A DNA stretch of 64,000 nt from Prostheceraeus crozeri (lineage: Eukaryota; Platyhelminthes; Polycladida; Euryleptidae), in NCBI GenBank assembly GCA_907163375.1, contig CAJQUW010007735.1, forward strand, positions 109,501 through 173,500. Direction: 5' to 3'. The translations under genes were made by a program, and so were the position numbers. Numbering within the stretch: position 1 is the first letter of the stretch; each line of letters starts with the position of its first letter. The notes beneath the pieces were generated by a model. It did no database searches and was not told the DNA's origin. It worked only from the letters and a program-made list of their open reading frames with translations. Positions 12,843 through 24,169 of this stretch are shown here, piece after piece.

Positions 12843-13980
12843 AATTCGCGATTAGAATTCGTTTATTCGATTGAGTAATATACCTCAATACTCATTCGTG
12901 TGACCTCATAAGCATTTTAGGTGAACAGGTTTAAGTGCTCGCTTCATTTCATATTAATTATGGAACATTCGTATTTAAATGCACGCATATTCGCATGCAT
13001 TACTCACTTATAAATTTTTATCTGCTTTAATGATGTATGATATGGCAGAAGGCAGGAGGGCCGTAATTCAAAACAGAGGCAAAAATTCCAATTCTCGCCC
13101 GAAATACTAATGCCAAGGAAAAAGTAATAAAGTAATAAGATGCACACCAAATAATTTTTGCTCGCAGTGCATTTTATTGCTCTATTTTTTGGCAATACAT
13201 ATATTTCGGGTTAGAACTGGAGTTTCAGCATTCGGATGAAGCTTTGATAATGGACTAAAAGAAGATTTAATTTCTTCTAATTTTCTGTCATCTGACAGTC
13301 TGGATTTTTTTTGACGAGCCGAATCGAAATTTGGTTGATAAAGATTTTTAACGACTTCGATGCCGTGCTACGTGTTCGCTTTCGGCTTCAGTATTAAAAG
13401 ATCAGATGATGTCATAATAGACTGTTTGATAGTTTAAATACTGGTAATGTTGATAATTAATAATATGTCCAATGTTTGATTCGGAATACATCTATGAAAA
13501 CAATAAAGCTATTTATAAGAAATACATAGAAATTGGATAATCGCTAATCGGCCCAAGTGTTTTCATATTTGAATCGGAAATTCGAGATCCTCAATCTCAT
13601 CAGTGGTCTTACCAGATTTACCAACGTAGGTCCATCAGCAGCATTGGATGATAATCCAATATTTCTCATGCTGGCCACATGGATTTGAAAGTTGGCCTTG
13701 TTTTGAAAGTATGTTCGGGGAGTGAATGGAAAATCGGAATTGAAAGCCAATGATGAGGATTTTGAAAATTGATGATTTTATCAAATATATGATCTCTATG
13801 ATACCTATTATATCCCCCATGACCAAAGAAGTCAATCTAGGTTTTCAAATCCTTAATGAGCTTTGAGATTACCATTGGAAATGATTGCACAGGCTTTCCA
13901 TACACAAGTATGAAATGTTGCGGAAAATGTCGGCGGATAAGCCCACTTGCCATATTTCAGTGAATACCTCTCAAATATAA
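12843..13980. other. No gene recognised
   Basis: AT-rich; short overlapping open frames on the minus strand at 13004-13195 and 13544-13835 have no motif that I recognise. Confidence 0.45.
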
Positions 13981-14326
13981 TCAATATTCAGGATAGCCCG
14001 TTATCAGCCTACTGCAGGGCGAAGGCCTCCACTTGTGTCTGTTCTGGGCTTCTCTTCTCCACGTTGAACGGTAAGATCGCGGGTCCGTCTCCCACGTGTC
14101 CGCTGGTCTTCCCCTGGATCGCCTTCCGTTTCGTGGGGTGAAATCCGTAGTCCTTCTGGTCCACCGGTTGTCGTTTCTTCTGGCAATATGTCCTGCCCAT
14201 CTCCATCTCCCGATCTTGATATGGCGAATTCTGTCGTCTACTTTGATAGTGTTTCTTATGGCTGTATTTCTCCATCGATCTCTTCTTGTAATGTTTAACA
14301 TTGCTGATCATTTCCTGTTTGCCTAA
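13981..14326 (-). mobile_element. Non-LTR retrotransposon RT C-terminal remnant, minus strand
   Basis: On the minus strand, from 14301, a frame reads ...IKIGRWRWAGHIARR..., then RNGRRSRGRPADTW. This is the conserved tail of many LINE reverse transcriptases: a W-x-GHIAR motif, then GRRxxGRPxxxW. The final element of that tail, EAFALQ, is found in a different frame near 14010, so there is at least one frameshift. The upstream RT domain is not found. It is a decayed fragment lying just outside the piggyBac element to its right. Confidence 0.75.
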
Positions 14327-14980
14327 TCAATATAGGGTTGTCATAAAAGTACGTAAACCTCAATAACCTTGACCTCAATATCTGACTTATCATATATTTC
14401 AAAATAGATGGCAGTCTATCTTTGTTTAAAAATATTTCAGTGTTGTTAACTAATGGCATATTGTGTAAGAGAATTGAGTTGCGCTTCATTAGATCAGTGC
14501 AAAATGATTGACCGAGCGATGATATCAAGTCTGATAACAAGGCCCACATGATGAGCGAGAAATAAAGTCCAGATTTTATCATTTTTGAATCCCCTGTGTG
14601 CTTACGCAGCAAATAAACTGTTCGAATAAACATGTAACGAATAAATTGTTCAGCTTTCGTTATTTCCTAGTCCTTGAATCGGTGTCAAGTCAAGATGGTC
14701 TTCCGGCAAAATAGTCTCCAAATAATCTTGTAAACTGTCCAAAGGAAAGTCGCAAATTGGAATTTAAGCAACAAAAACGTTTTCTTAAACACAAGCCTAC
14801 TTTCTGCTGCCATTTCAGCAAAAAACTCAATTGCCTCTTAAAGTTTAAGTAGGCCTACTTTAACGAATTGTCAGAGACCATTGACTTCCTGGCTAAAATT
14901 TTGACTGAAGTTTCGTTTTGATATGTTGTTGAAAACGTTTCTGCTACTTAAATTCCAGCTTGTGGTTTTCCCTGGACAGT
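14327..14980. other. No gene recognised
   Basis: Separates the LINE remnant from the piggyBac left end. Contains GTAGGCCTAC at about 14849. No coding signal is supported. Confidence 0.45.
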
Positions 14981-15404
14981 TTAACGGTTAAATGATGTCC
15001 TCACGTAAGACTAGGTAAATGATGAACCCGGGTCTGCCCAGACCCGTAATAAAATTGAAGATAAGCACCGCTATTCATCTATAGTGAAGGTTGTAGGAAC
15101 ATTGGATTTTAGAATACCATGGTTTATCATCACTTCACTTCTGCATTTAGCTAGTTTCAGCTAATAACTAGGCCTATATGCTTACCACAGTAGGCCTATG
15201 TTGTGAAACTGTTTTAGGTGATGCCATGTAGTCTGTGGAAATATATGTTTATCTGGCTTATCTAAAAAGTGATAGCAGTTGTCAATTATAGGTCTACATA
15301 CTGTACGTATTATAATGTAAAACACAATTCATCCAGGTACCAGTATAATTGAAATAGTCAGCTGCTGTATTCCATTACTGAGTAATGGAGAAAGTTCATA
15401 AGTA

Positions 15405-17157
15405 TCACATACAATCAGGACAATAATAGACGGTTGTTGCATGCTGTATGCAGATGGCTTTTTGACACTCAGCACATTTGAAGCGAGTCTTCCTTTCCTT
15501 TACACCTTCATCCAAGCAGATCCGACAGCGTTGACGTTGCTGGTTGCTGTCGACAGCAGGCTGCGAGATGTTGGGTTTGATACCGACCAACTCCATGGCC
15601 ACTTTGATTGAGTTGGTTAGACGAGAATGAGTAGCACGTTGACGAACAAGAGGGAGGGTCATCTCGTAGCCAAGATCCATCTTGAAGGAGTAATGGTTCG
15701 TAGCTGCCATTGTTCTCATGGCTGCAATAACAGCAACATCCATCAGTGCCATGAACACACCGTAGGGCCATCTCCGGCAGTTCCGTTGGCTTCGGTAAGT
15801 ACGGACCAACTTGTCTAGGTTATCGACTCCCGACTTTGTCGCATTGTAGCATTCCACGATTTCGGGCTTCTCATTCTCGTTGTGCTTGTCATAGGTGTGC
15901 TTTGTCGATAGAAGGAGAACGGGTGCATTGCCTTTGTCAAAATAGGAGCATAGCACCTTTTGGCCAGATACGAAATGCCGAGTCACCTTTCGTTCTTCCT
16001 TGAGAAGACTTCGCAGCGGGAGGAACCCCACGCCTGTTGCTGCGGATGGTTCCAACAACACTATAGTTTTGGCATCTGTGAGTCGATCGCACAGATTGAC
16101 CGAGGTAAACCAATTGTCCATTGTAATATTCCTCCCGACACCCATGTATGCCTTGGCCAGATGCACTGATTGGACAGTCTCGCTCCGATTCCGGTAGGGT
16201 TTCTTTCCCAACATACACAAGGCAGCGTAAAGGAAAGCTATTTTCAGCGTCCGTAATCCAGAAGATCTTTATACCAAACTTTCTAGGCTTACTTCGAAGG
16301 TATATACTGTTGAAAGCGAACACGACCATGAAACTCCACGAGCTGTTCATCAACACACAGAAGGGATCCCGGATCATAGTGACTTTCCAAGTTTGAGTTC
16401 ACTTGATCAACAACTTCACGGATAGGAGCCAGTGGATCGGTGCGGTCACGTCTCATCTTGTTATCAAATCCAAGAGCAGCTTTGATCTGCTGGGATCGCT
16501 GGAAACTCATTGAAGCCCTAAATATCGGATTGCCATTTCTGAGATCCCAAAGCTCCCGAGTGTTACGGTGCCCAGCCTTCAACGCGCCAGCAATCAGATG
16601 CAGACCTACGAAGGCTTCAAATTCAGTCATTGATAATGGTCTCCATGTAGTGTGCTTAGCAGCGGCGATACGGCGACCCTCACGATTAGTATGGAGAAGT
16701 GTCAGGTGCAAACTGTCACCAAAATATGCCTTGAATGCTTCTGATGGTGTCTGAGGATGAAAACCCGACACTGAATCCAATGTGAGAAGCACGGAGAGTT
16801 GCGCACTGGCTATCTGGCTGGTGGATGCTGCTGGGCCGTCTGAAGACACCACAAGAGACCAGTGGGAGCTCTTAGGGCAGGTGCCACTAGGGAGGGAGTC
16901 TCGTCGTCGTCGTCCTCTTCTCCGCTGAAATCCATCTCCTCTAAAGCCTCTATACTCAACTCTTCATCACTGACATGGCCACTAGCAGCAACTTAGTCTG
17001 AAATGAAATGATACGCCGATTGTAAAATCATTGCAACAAGTATGGGTGTAACATTTGCAAGAGCTAAATCACTTACCAGAAATCTCGGCAAGGGAGTCAT
17101 ATTCGTCGCTGCCTGCATCGTTGTCATTTATCACAGCACTAGCTGCAACATCATCAG
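15405..17157 (-). pseudogene. piggyBac transposase, DDD residues present but frame broken
   Basis: This is a PGBD4-like transposase on the minus strand. Its three catalytic aspartates are visible in order: CVDEQLVEFHGR, then ITMDNWFTS, then GVDNLDKLVRTY. The protein ends with a Cys/His-rich zinc-binding domain (CRICLDEG... CAECQ ... YYCPDCM). Two breaks separate the frames: a 4-base insertion near 16285 after YIPSK, and a 1-base shift near 16215 after VYVGK. Upstream there is exon structure. An acidic exon lies at 17077-17157 with an acceptor on its 5' side, then a 79-base intron (16998-17076) with a GTAAGT donor and a TTTCAG acceptor, then another acidic exon. Joining these exons as seen puts an in-frame stop just after the junction. 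It would have bound and cut DNA at TTAA sites in the nucleus; this copy cannot make the full protein. Confidence 0.85.
16998..17076 (-). other. 79-base intron in the piggyBac transposase gene
   Basis: On the minus strand the donor is TCTG|GTAAGTG and the acceptor is CATTTCATTTCAG|ACT. Exons on both sides encode acidic, similar stretches (VAAS followed by D/E-rich residues). A second acceptor of the same style (CTCCATTTCAG) precedes the upstream exon at 17157. Short introns like this fit a compact invertebrate gene style. Confidence 0.6.
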
Positions 17158-17999
17158 CTGAAATGGAGATGATTTCATTTAGAGTCACCGGCAAGTTGAA
17201 TTTGCAGGGCTACATATGTATAGCATAGCGATGTACACGTACATGTGTTCATGTATACATCTGTAACATATTGCTATAATAATAGGCAGTACAGTGTACA
17301 TAGTCAGATGATAAGCTCAATCGGCAGTCCATAAATTTTATATCCATAAATATCGGCTGGTTGTCTGCTGATAGGTCTAAATGTAGGCTACACGCATAGC
17401 CAATAGGCAGTCACAACATGGGTGACATCGTTATCAACCTACATGTACATGTCGGCTACGGCTACTCTACGGCACAGAACTTTTCTGTAAAAGCAAAGAC
17501 GCAACAACTTAATGCACGTAGGCCTAAAAGGAGTTGTGTAATAAACTATTGTCAATGAATCTGAGTGGATTGATCACTTTACAACGGGCTGCAGTACGTA
17601 CATAGTACAAGCTTGGTCCTTCTTCTGAAATCTCCATTAGTCTAGTCATACATGTATATCTGTGCCTAAACATAGCTCAAGATTCAAGCTGGTCATTTCA
17701 AAATAGTAACGGATGGCTCTACCGGTACTTCCCCTTACAATCCTACATATAAGTACGTAAACAGTAGCTAATTCTAATCTCCCCATAAGTATTCACGTGT
17801 ACTAGTATAAATTGCATTTCACCCTCCCACCATGAACAGACACTAAACAGCTCCTCGAACCCTCCCTCCCCCTCAAATCTGTTCACATAGATTGGCCTTC
17901 AACGATCCCTCACACTCAGCTTACTTGATATTCCAACAGGAAAATTGTCTTCTTCATCAGCATCGTATTGTAGATTGATATTAGCAAATACAATAGACC

Positions 18000-18007
18000 G
18001 GGCATTG
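18000..18007. repeat. Left 8-base target duplication of the hAT element
   Basis: GGGCATTG, repeated exactly at 21633-21640, brackets the element. Confidence 0.95.
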
Positions 18008-21000
18008 CAGGGGCGTAGCCAGAGGGGGGGCCACCGGGCCATGGCCCCCCCCCCAATCGGAGCGGCATCCGATGTGCTTAAAAATTATAATTTCATAAAT
18101 AACGAAGTTAATCTGTCCTACGCTATTAATCAACTTTTTGTCATAATGATTCCTATGACGTAGTCAAATGAATTCCAGTCGTCGGTAAATGAAAACCTCA
18201 GCTTTATTTTGATTGGATGTTAGTGAAGTCAGTTCCTATTGTCTTTCCCTAATGCTTCCCTCGCTTTGCACAGAAGGCTACTATACCAAGCCGATAAATT
18301 AGCTCCGACGCGCTGACTCGACTGTGGACTTAACTTGTGCTTCGGAAGTGATTCGTTTCGTCGATCTCATATCTATTATAATCATTTATATGGCAACAAA
18401 TAAAAGAAAAGCCAAAAATGACAGCATTCTCAATTTTTTTCCGAAAGTGTCTCGAAAGGAAGTGGCTGTCGATTCGTCAAATAACATTCAATCGTCGACG
18501 CTTTTGATTGCCTCTAGCTCTTCTGCTGAATCAACATCTATTCCTCCTGAACTTGATGAAATTGAACACAAAAGTTTATCACAATCTCCAAATATCGATC
18601 GTGTTCCGAAGACAACCAATGACTGTATTCATCCTTATTCAAACGATATTGGTCTAGCAGCTAATAGAACAGATTTATCCGATGATGATCGCCGGAGATT
18701 TCTCGAGTCATGGAAACCAGAAAAAGATAGTGACTTTCCTTCCTCGATTCACAAAAAGTCAGGTAAGGAAAGAATTCGTCGACTCTTACCTCAGCATTTG
18801 AAGAACTTTCCTTGGCTTACTGTGAGTAAAGTAGAAGGCTTAGCAGGTGCTTTTTGTATTCCATGCGTTTTATTTATGACTTCTTTGGGAGTTGGTGGAC
18901 GTTCAAAGGGTCACGGCCAGTGTGCAGGAAAACTTGTATCAAAACCACTTGATAGATATGATGATTTAACCGGTAAACATGGTGCTTTGTCTGCACATCA
19001 GGCTACTGAGTACCATAAATCTTGTATACTGGCTATGGAGAATTTTAGAAATGTACTATTCTCTAAACAGACAAGTATCAAAGATCAGTTGGTCACGGCA
19101 AACATGGAAAAAATTAAACAGAATAGACAGTTTCTTGAGCCCATCGTCGACACAATTCTCACTTGCGGTCGTCAAAATATAGCTCTGCGGGGATCCTTTG
19201 GAGAAACCGGCAGCGTAAATTCAGATGCAGAGCCTATTTCAAACGATGGGAATTTTAGAGCTCTTTTGAGGTATCGTGCTCGTGGCGGAGATCCAAATCT
19301 TCTATTGCATCTAAAATCTGCTCAGGCGAATGCTACCTACCAGTCTGCTTCTATTCAAAATGAATTGATTAAAATAGCCGAAACTTTAGTCAAAGAGAAA
19401 AAAGTTCTTCAAATTCTGAGGGCCAGGTGTTGGGCAATTATTGCGGATGAAACGATGGACAGACAAAGAAGGGAACAGCTAGCTGTATGTATTAGATATG
19501 TAATGAAAGGATGTACAGGGAAATGGGAGATCCATGAAGATCCTATAGCTGTTGTTGATCTGATTTCCGAGATCAAAAGTCAAATGGATGAAACTAATGT
19601 GGCATCGGAGGTCAGGCTCAGCGGAGCTGCTATTGGGGAAACATTACTTCGAAAGGTCCAGGATCTTGGTTTGGACCTTGAAAAGTGCATCGCTCAAGGT
19701 TATGATGGTGCAACTGCCATGGCTAGTAGTCGAGTTGGAGCTGCCACTGTTTTCAAAGAGAAAGCAGCATTTGCTTCATATTTCCATTGCGCAATGCACT
19801 GCCTCAATTTGAGCGCTTCAGAAGCCATCAAAATTCCAGAAATAAGGCATACAGAAGACGTAGTTCGTAAAATATCTAAATTATTTCGCTCTAGTCCTAA
19901 ATGTACGAATCTATTAAAAACACTAATTGATCAGGCTGAAGATACAAGGATCAGCAAAAAGCATCTTACTACTCTGTGCACCACGCGGTTTATAGAAAGA
20001 CATACGGCTATTGTTACCCTTCGTCAGCTACTCCCTTTCGTTATCAGTGCGTTTGAGACCATGAAAACATGGTCATCGATTGATATTCGACAGTCAGCAC
20101 AATCTTTGAAGGATTCTGTTTGTCAGTCAGATTTCATTGTTGGTCTTGTTATTCTTGAAACAATTTCGGGTATTTTGTTGCCTCTCACTCGTGCTTTACA
20201 ATGTGTGGAAATTGATTTAATCAAAGCCATTGCTTTATTAAATGACACACAGGAACTCTTACAGTGTCTTCGTACAGAAGAAAAATTTTCGAAGATGTTC
20301 CGTGAGATGGAACTTTTGGCTGACTTTCTTGATGTTCGTTTACGTTCACCAAGGACGTCTTTGCGTTCCGTCTATCGACCTAATGCAATTGATGATATTA
20401 ACCCAAACCCAACTGCGGAAAGTTATTATCGCATCAATTATTTTTTCCCATCAATTGACGCCATTATTCAGGATTTAATGCTTCGGTTTGGCGAGCGTCA
20501 GAGATCCGTGTTGCAGTTTACTAGAGCTATTCCTGCTTTCCTACATAATTCAAGTTTCGAAAACAATTGGAGTGAACTGTGGAAGACTTTCCAACAATAT
20601 GATGCGCTTTTCGCTGATTCTCTGGAAACAATTAAACAAGAATACCAGTTGTGGACAAAAAAATGGGAGGACATATCTGCAGAAAGCCGACCTCGCACAG
20701 CTATCGAAACACTGGATCACTGCAGTGAATTTTTCCCCAATATGACAATTCTGTTGGAATTGTTGGCGTGTCTACCTGTTACCACTGCTCAAGCAGAACG
20801 TGTGTTTTCGAAATTAGAAAATATTTTGACTGCAATCCGCAGTACAATGACTGAGGACAGACTCGAGTCACTTCTCTTCCTACAGATCCATCGTGAATGC
20901 ACACCATCAGTTCACGAAGTTATTGACAGATTTGCCAGTACTGCTGCTCGGCGCTTAAATTTTCTTTTGTAGCTACATGTAGACTATATGCCTCTGCATC

Positions 21001-21632
21001 AGATGTTAGATATAATTTTTTTCTGAATTTGAGTTTTAAATTTGATCTAGATTATAGAAGGAGTAAAGACATAAAAGGGAGCGGTTTCCAATGACGTAAT
21101 CCGTCATCATTATTAGTATACCAGCCTATAATACACGTCTATAATTAAAACGTTATACTTATAATTTGGAAAATGAGACCCTATCATTGAAGTTACAATT
21201 ACATGTATCTAAATTATGCTGATAACTAATATTCAACTATCACATAGGTGACATAGGTCTGAGAAAAATCCTACATAAAGTTTTAAGTGTCGTCTGACTC
21301 GATAATTATCAAATGCTGATGCGAAATTTGATATAAACTAAACAACAAAATATTGAAGCCCTTGTCTCAATAATTTATCAATTTACCTGCAATTCCATTA
21401 ATGAGTGATACTTGGGTTACGATCCTAGCATCCTAAATATAATCAAACACTAATTATAATATTAGAAATGCAGCAGTCTAATTTAGTCGTACCAGGTTTG
21501 TGGAGGTAAAAATATCTGACTCCTTTTCTGCTAACATCATTGTCAGATTTCATGAGACTTCAAAAGTCTTCGAAGTTTAATCCCTTTGCATTTAGCCCCC
21601 CCCCCCAATTCAAAATCCTGGCTACGTCCCTG
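18008..21632 (+). mobile_element. Complete hAT element (ZMYM1-like), 3625 bases
   Basis: The left end reads CAGGGGCGTAGCCAGAG and the right end, inverted, reads CAGGGACGTAGCCAGGAT: short imperfect inverted repeats typical of hAT elements. Both sides carry the 8-base duplication GGGCATTG. G-rich and C-rich runs follow the ends (for example 18022-18054 and 21596-21606). A single long open frame fills the interior. It is nested inside the piggyBac element, so it arrived later. With perfect duplications, recognisable ends and an unbroken transposase, it is a candidate for a recently or still active element. Confidence 0.95.
18390..20972 (+). CDS. hAT transposase, zinc finger MYM-type protein 1-like, intact
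   Basis: I chose the ATG at 18390 (protein MATNKRKAKND..., 860 residues). The open frame continues 22 codons upstream but has no earlier ATG. An N-terminal basic KRKAK and SILNFF segment is followed by a TTF-type zinc-finger region (about 100-220) with FLESW and a C-x2-C pair in FCIPCVLF, then a DUF4371-type transposase core. Acidic residues likely to be catalytic are D353 in WAIIADET and D439 in GYDGATAM; HCAMHCLNLS follows. A C-terminal hAT dimerisation domain carries LACLPVTTAQAERVFS near residue 800. It would bind the element ends in the nucleus and excise and insert DNA, leaving 8-base duplications. No intron or stop is seen. Domesticated ZMYM1-like host genes exist, but the terminal repeats around this one show it is a transposon gene. 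Confidence 0.93.
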   Translation: MATNKRKAKNDSILNFFPKVSRKEVAVDSSNNIQSSTLLIASSSSAESTSIPPELDEIEHKSLSQSPNIDRVPKTTNDCIHPYSNDIGLAANRTDLSDDDRRRFLESWKPEKDSDFPSSIHKKSGKERIRRLLPQHLKNFPWLTVSKVEGLAGAFCIPCVLFMTSLGVGGRSKGHGQCAGKLVSKPLDRYDDLTGKHGALSAHQATEYHKSCILAMENFRNVLFSKQTSIKDQLVTANMEKIKQNRQFLEPIVDTILTCGRQNIALRGSFGETGSVNSDAEPISNDGNFRALLRYRARGGDPNLLLHLKSAQANATYQSASIQNELIKIAETLVKEKKVLQILRARCWAIIADETMDRQRREQLAVCIRYVMKGCTGKWEIHEDPIAVVDLISEIKSQMDETNVASEVRLSGAAIGETLLRKVQDLGLDLEKCIAQGYDGATAMASSRVGAATVFKEKAAFASYFHCAMHCLNLSASEAIKIPEIRHTEDVVRKISKLFRSSPKCTNLLKTLIDQAEDTRISKKHLTTLCTTRFIERHTAIVTLRQLLPFVISAFETMKTWSSIDIRQSAQSLKDSVCQSDFIVGLVILETISGILLPLTRALQCVEIDLIKAIALLNDTQELLQCLRTEEKFSKMFREMELLADFLDVRLRSPRTSLRSVYRPNAIDDINPNPTAESYYRINYFFPSIDAIIQDLMLRFGERQRSVLQFTRAIPAFLHNSSFENNWSELWKTFQQYDALFADSLETIKQEYQLWTKKWEDISAESRPRTAIETLDHCSEFFPNMTILLELLACLPVTTAQAERVFSKLENILTAIRSTMTEDRLESLLFLQIHRECTPSVHEVIDRFASTAARRLNFLL

Positions 21633-21640
21633 GGGCATTG
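21633..21640. repeat. Right 8-base target duplication of the hAT element
   Basis: GGGCATTG, identical to 18000-18007. Confidence 0.95.
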
Positions 21641-22691
21641 CGGGGCGGTAGTTGACGTCTTTCATTAGAAGATGCCATTGACATACCAATACATGAGTAG
21701 ACAATCGCAGAATATTCCTTCGTGCATATAAGGGAAGAAAAATGAATTCAGTCAATCAGACGATTTCGTGACTCCTATTGGTCCCTTGATTCCTTCTGAT
21801 CAAATAGAAAAACAGATGGGCAATAAGCGCGCGCGTGTACTTGTGTGTGTGTGTGTGATTCTCTAGATGTTACCATGTGTTACCAAGCAGGTAATCCATG
21901 AGAAGCACACACGTTAGGTAGGCGATGCTGCGAACGATGCACAAACATTTGACCTTGATGAGTAGCTTTACAAGTACTGCAAGTACTTTGTAAGTACATT
22001 ATGCTTTACAACAGTCGAGTCTAAGGTTTACAAAGTGAGAATGTAAGTAAGAAAAGTCATGAACTTCACTAATAGCGCATACTGACAGAAAATAAGACCG
22101 TTATCAGACGAGAAGATAGCCCGTTATGCCATAGACACGGCCGGGTCTGGCCAGACCCGGGTTCATCATCTACCTAGTCATAGGCTCGATGTAGTAAAAC
22201 AAACTATCGTGGACTCTAACAAAAGCTCTCAGATTGAGTACTCGAATAATGTAGAAAAGTCATGAAATTTCAGCCTCCTGTCGATTTTAGTTTCGGAGAT
22301 ATCTTGTATGAAAGATAGCCCGGGTCTGGCCAGACCCGGGTTCATCATTTAACCGTTAATCAAAACTTGGTTTCAAGACCAGTTTGTAAAAGGCCATGTT
22401 GACCTGGAACCCTTGAAGCACCAAGCATTGTAAGAAAGCTGCACATATAGTAGATCGTTTCCGGTAGGCCTACACGCAAAATTACTACCAGGTCAGATGA
22501 CCAGGTCATATGAACAGCATTATGAAATTTTTGTGCAATGTTATCAAAGTTTATTGGGTAGATGAAGACATATGATGTCAAACAAAGACCTGCGAGGATT
22601 GCCATTTCCAGCTCGAAGAATTGATCATGAAGAAGGAGAAGTTCTGCCTCCAGAATATTTTCTAGCTCCAACGTCGCTGGTTCAAACCTAC

Positions 22692-22733
22692 CCACGAATG
22701 ATGAGGCCCAACAGGCCGAAACATGTCTCGTGG
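22692..22733 (+). ncRNA. Hammerhead-ribozyme-like fold, probably from a Penelope-like element
   Basis: The order matches a type I hammerhead. Stem I 5' strand is CCACGA (22692-22697), box 1 is ATGATGA (22698-22704), stem II is GGCC-CAACA-GGCC, box 2 is GAAAC (22718-22722), then a 2-base loop AT, then GTC (22725-22727) and the stem I 3' strand TCGTGG (22728-22733), a perfect 6-base complement. The consensus box 1 is CUGANGA, so here C3 is A, facing G8; this should weaken or abolish cleavage. Penelope-like elements are known to carry minimal hammerheads in their terminal repeats, and Penelope RT fragments lie downstream on the same strand. Confidence 0.6.
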
Positions 22734-23648
22734 TGGTTACATCTGTTGAAAATAAATTTATCAATTGCTTGCTGTTACTTGTCTTAACATTTTCTCTGAA
22801 TACGTATTAAAAGTTTTCTTGATTTTTTAAGCACTACAGATTTCATTCAAAATTCAATATCTCATAAGGATCCCGCAAAAACAATTTTGACTAAACGGGT
22901 CATGAATTATTCACTGAAAAAGACTGGTCCTATACAGTTCCTACCTATAGCAAGAGTTGACAAGCGCTGTGGTCTTTGATAATGTATTGCAACCTCTCCA
23001 AAAAATAAACCTGATATTACATGGTACTAATAAAAAGTGAGTAACACATATTAAGAAATAATACACATAAGGAAAAAGTAAAACTTCCTCTTGAGATTGA
23101 CGTTGATTTTGATTGCCGTCAACCGGAGTTACATTTAAGCTTTAACAACATATCCACTGGCAAATAACTGATGGCGAATAAATAGTCATGAAATTTCTTT
23201 GATGATAATCAGAAAGAAAAAGACAATCAAAACTAGAAGTATACATTTCACAATACATTACACAATGTATACATATCATGCCATGAATTGTCCGCATAAA
23301 AGCATTGATTTTACCTTCTCTCATTTTACCTTTACCTTTCCGCTGAGGATGGAATGAATGTGCATGTATTATTTCAAAGACCATAGAGATAAACGTACCT
23401 AGATAATCCGAGAAGCTTCAAATTAATGCAATGAAAACAAACTGACAGTTATCCAGTGGCTCAGCAATATGCCATAAGAGAAGAATTGCAAATTTATAAA
23501 ATTTGACATTTTTGACTTTCATCCTTCATTCTCTGAACAATTTCTTTTCGATAATATTGAATTTGTTGAAGAATTTACAAATGTCTCCGAAAAGAGATCG
23601 AGGCAATAATGCATTGTCGAAAATCTTTCCGATTGAGTTTTCTAATAC

Positions 23649-23945
23649 ATGGCTAAAACGGAAAAGCAATTCGACGTCACAATGGGAGGAAGCCTTGACG
23701 GTGCAGAAATTTGTGAATTGGTAAGTCTTTGCCTTTTGCATGAATTAAGCAACCGACTTGGAAAAGACAACAATGGTCTCTTCAGAAATGCGGCGTCCGT
23801 ACAATCCGCTGATAAAGAAAGAAAAAAATGATGAACATTTTTAAAGGCATGAATTAAAAACTGCTGTTGAATGTGAAATCAAATCAACCGATTTTTTGGA
23901 TGTTTTCTGGACCTCCAGACGGGAAAGTATGAACCGTTTAATAAA
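23649..23945 (+). pseudogene. Penelope-like element reverse transcriptase, 5' fragment
   Basis: The plus strand reads KQFDVTMGGSLDGAEICELV, then LSNRLGKDNNGLFRN, which follows the palm region of Penelope-like reverse transcriptases (FDVTMGS-DGAEVCELVG..LSxLxGK..GLYRDD). Here the YRDD-type catalytic segment is replaced by FRNAA, so activity is lost. After a stop at 23829 the match resumes in another frame with AVECEIKSTDFLDVFW, corresponding to the VTDFLDVT motif. The coding sequence then runs into an AT microsatellite and is split; its continuation is at 27395. Confidence 0.8.
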
Positions 23946-23959
23946 CCAAATCAAAATGC

Positions 23960-23961
<2 letters not shown>

Positions 23962-24010
<49 letters not shown>
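23962..24010. repeat. (AT)n microsatellite
   Basis: About 49 bases of alternating AT, lying where the Penelope-like frame reads ...PNQNA. A smaller TA tract marks the other side of the inserted block at about 27374-27395. Confidence 0.95.
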
Positions 24011-24013
<3 letters not shown>

Positions 24014-24169
24014 CTTTTAGAAATGAAAGCGCTTCAGGACAATTTAAGTATTATTATTAACCAAAACAGGTTAAAATACTAAAAGTACAAATTTTCGAAA
24101 TCGGTTATTTCTAAAAAATCATTTTACTCAGGATGCCTATCTTTACAATACTATGTATAAATGTATATA

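Larger units (their letters stand above)
14981..22359 (-). mobile_element. piggyBac element with TTAA ends, interrupted by a nested hAT
   Basis: TTAA at 14981-14984 is followed inward by CGGTTAAATGATG. The inverse of the same sequence precedes TTAA at 22356-22359, giving a 13-base perfect terminal inverted repeat with the TTAA duplication typical of piggyBac. Subterminal inverted blocks also match: 15010-15049 on the left and about 22142-22181 on the right, with GATGAACCCGGGTCTG and a GGTCTGGCCAGACC palindrome; a second right block lies at 22317-22345. Inside are a broken piggyBac transposase on the minus strand and a complete hAT element with its own target duplication. Without the hAT insertion the element would be about 3.7 kb. 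Confidence 0.85.

Noticed and set aside
22679..22688. GGTTCAAACC resembling a tRNA-type B box
   Set aside because: No A box at the right distance and no tRNA fold; it lies just before the hammerhead-like motif in a Penelope-type terminal region.
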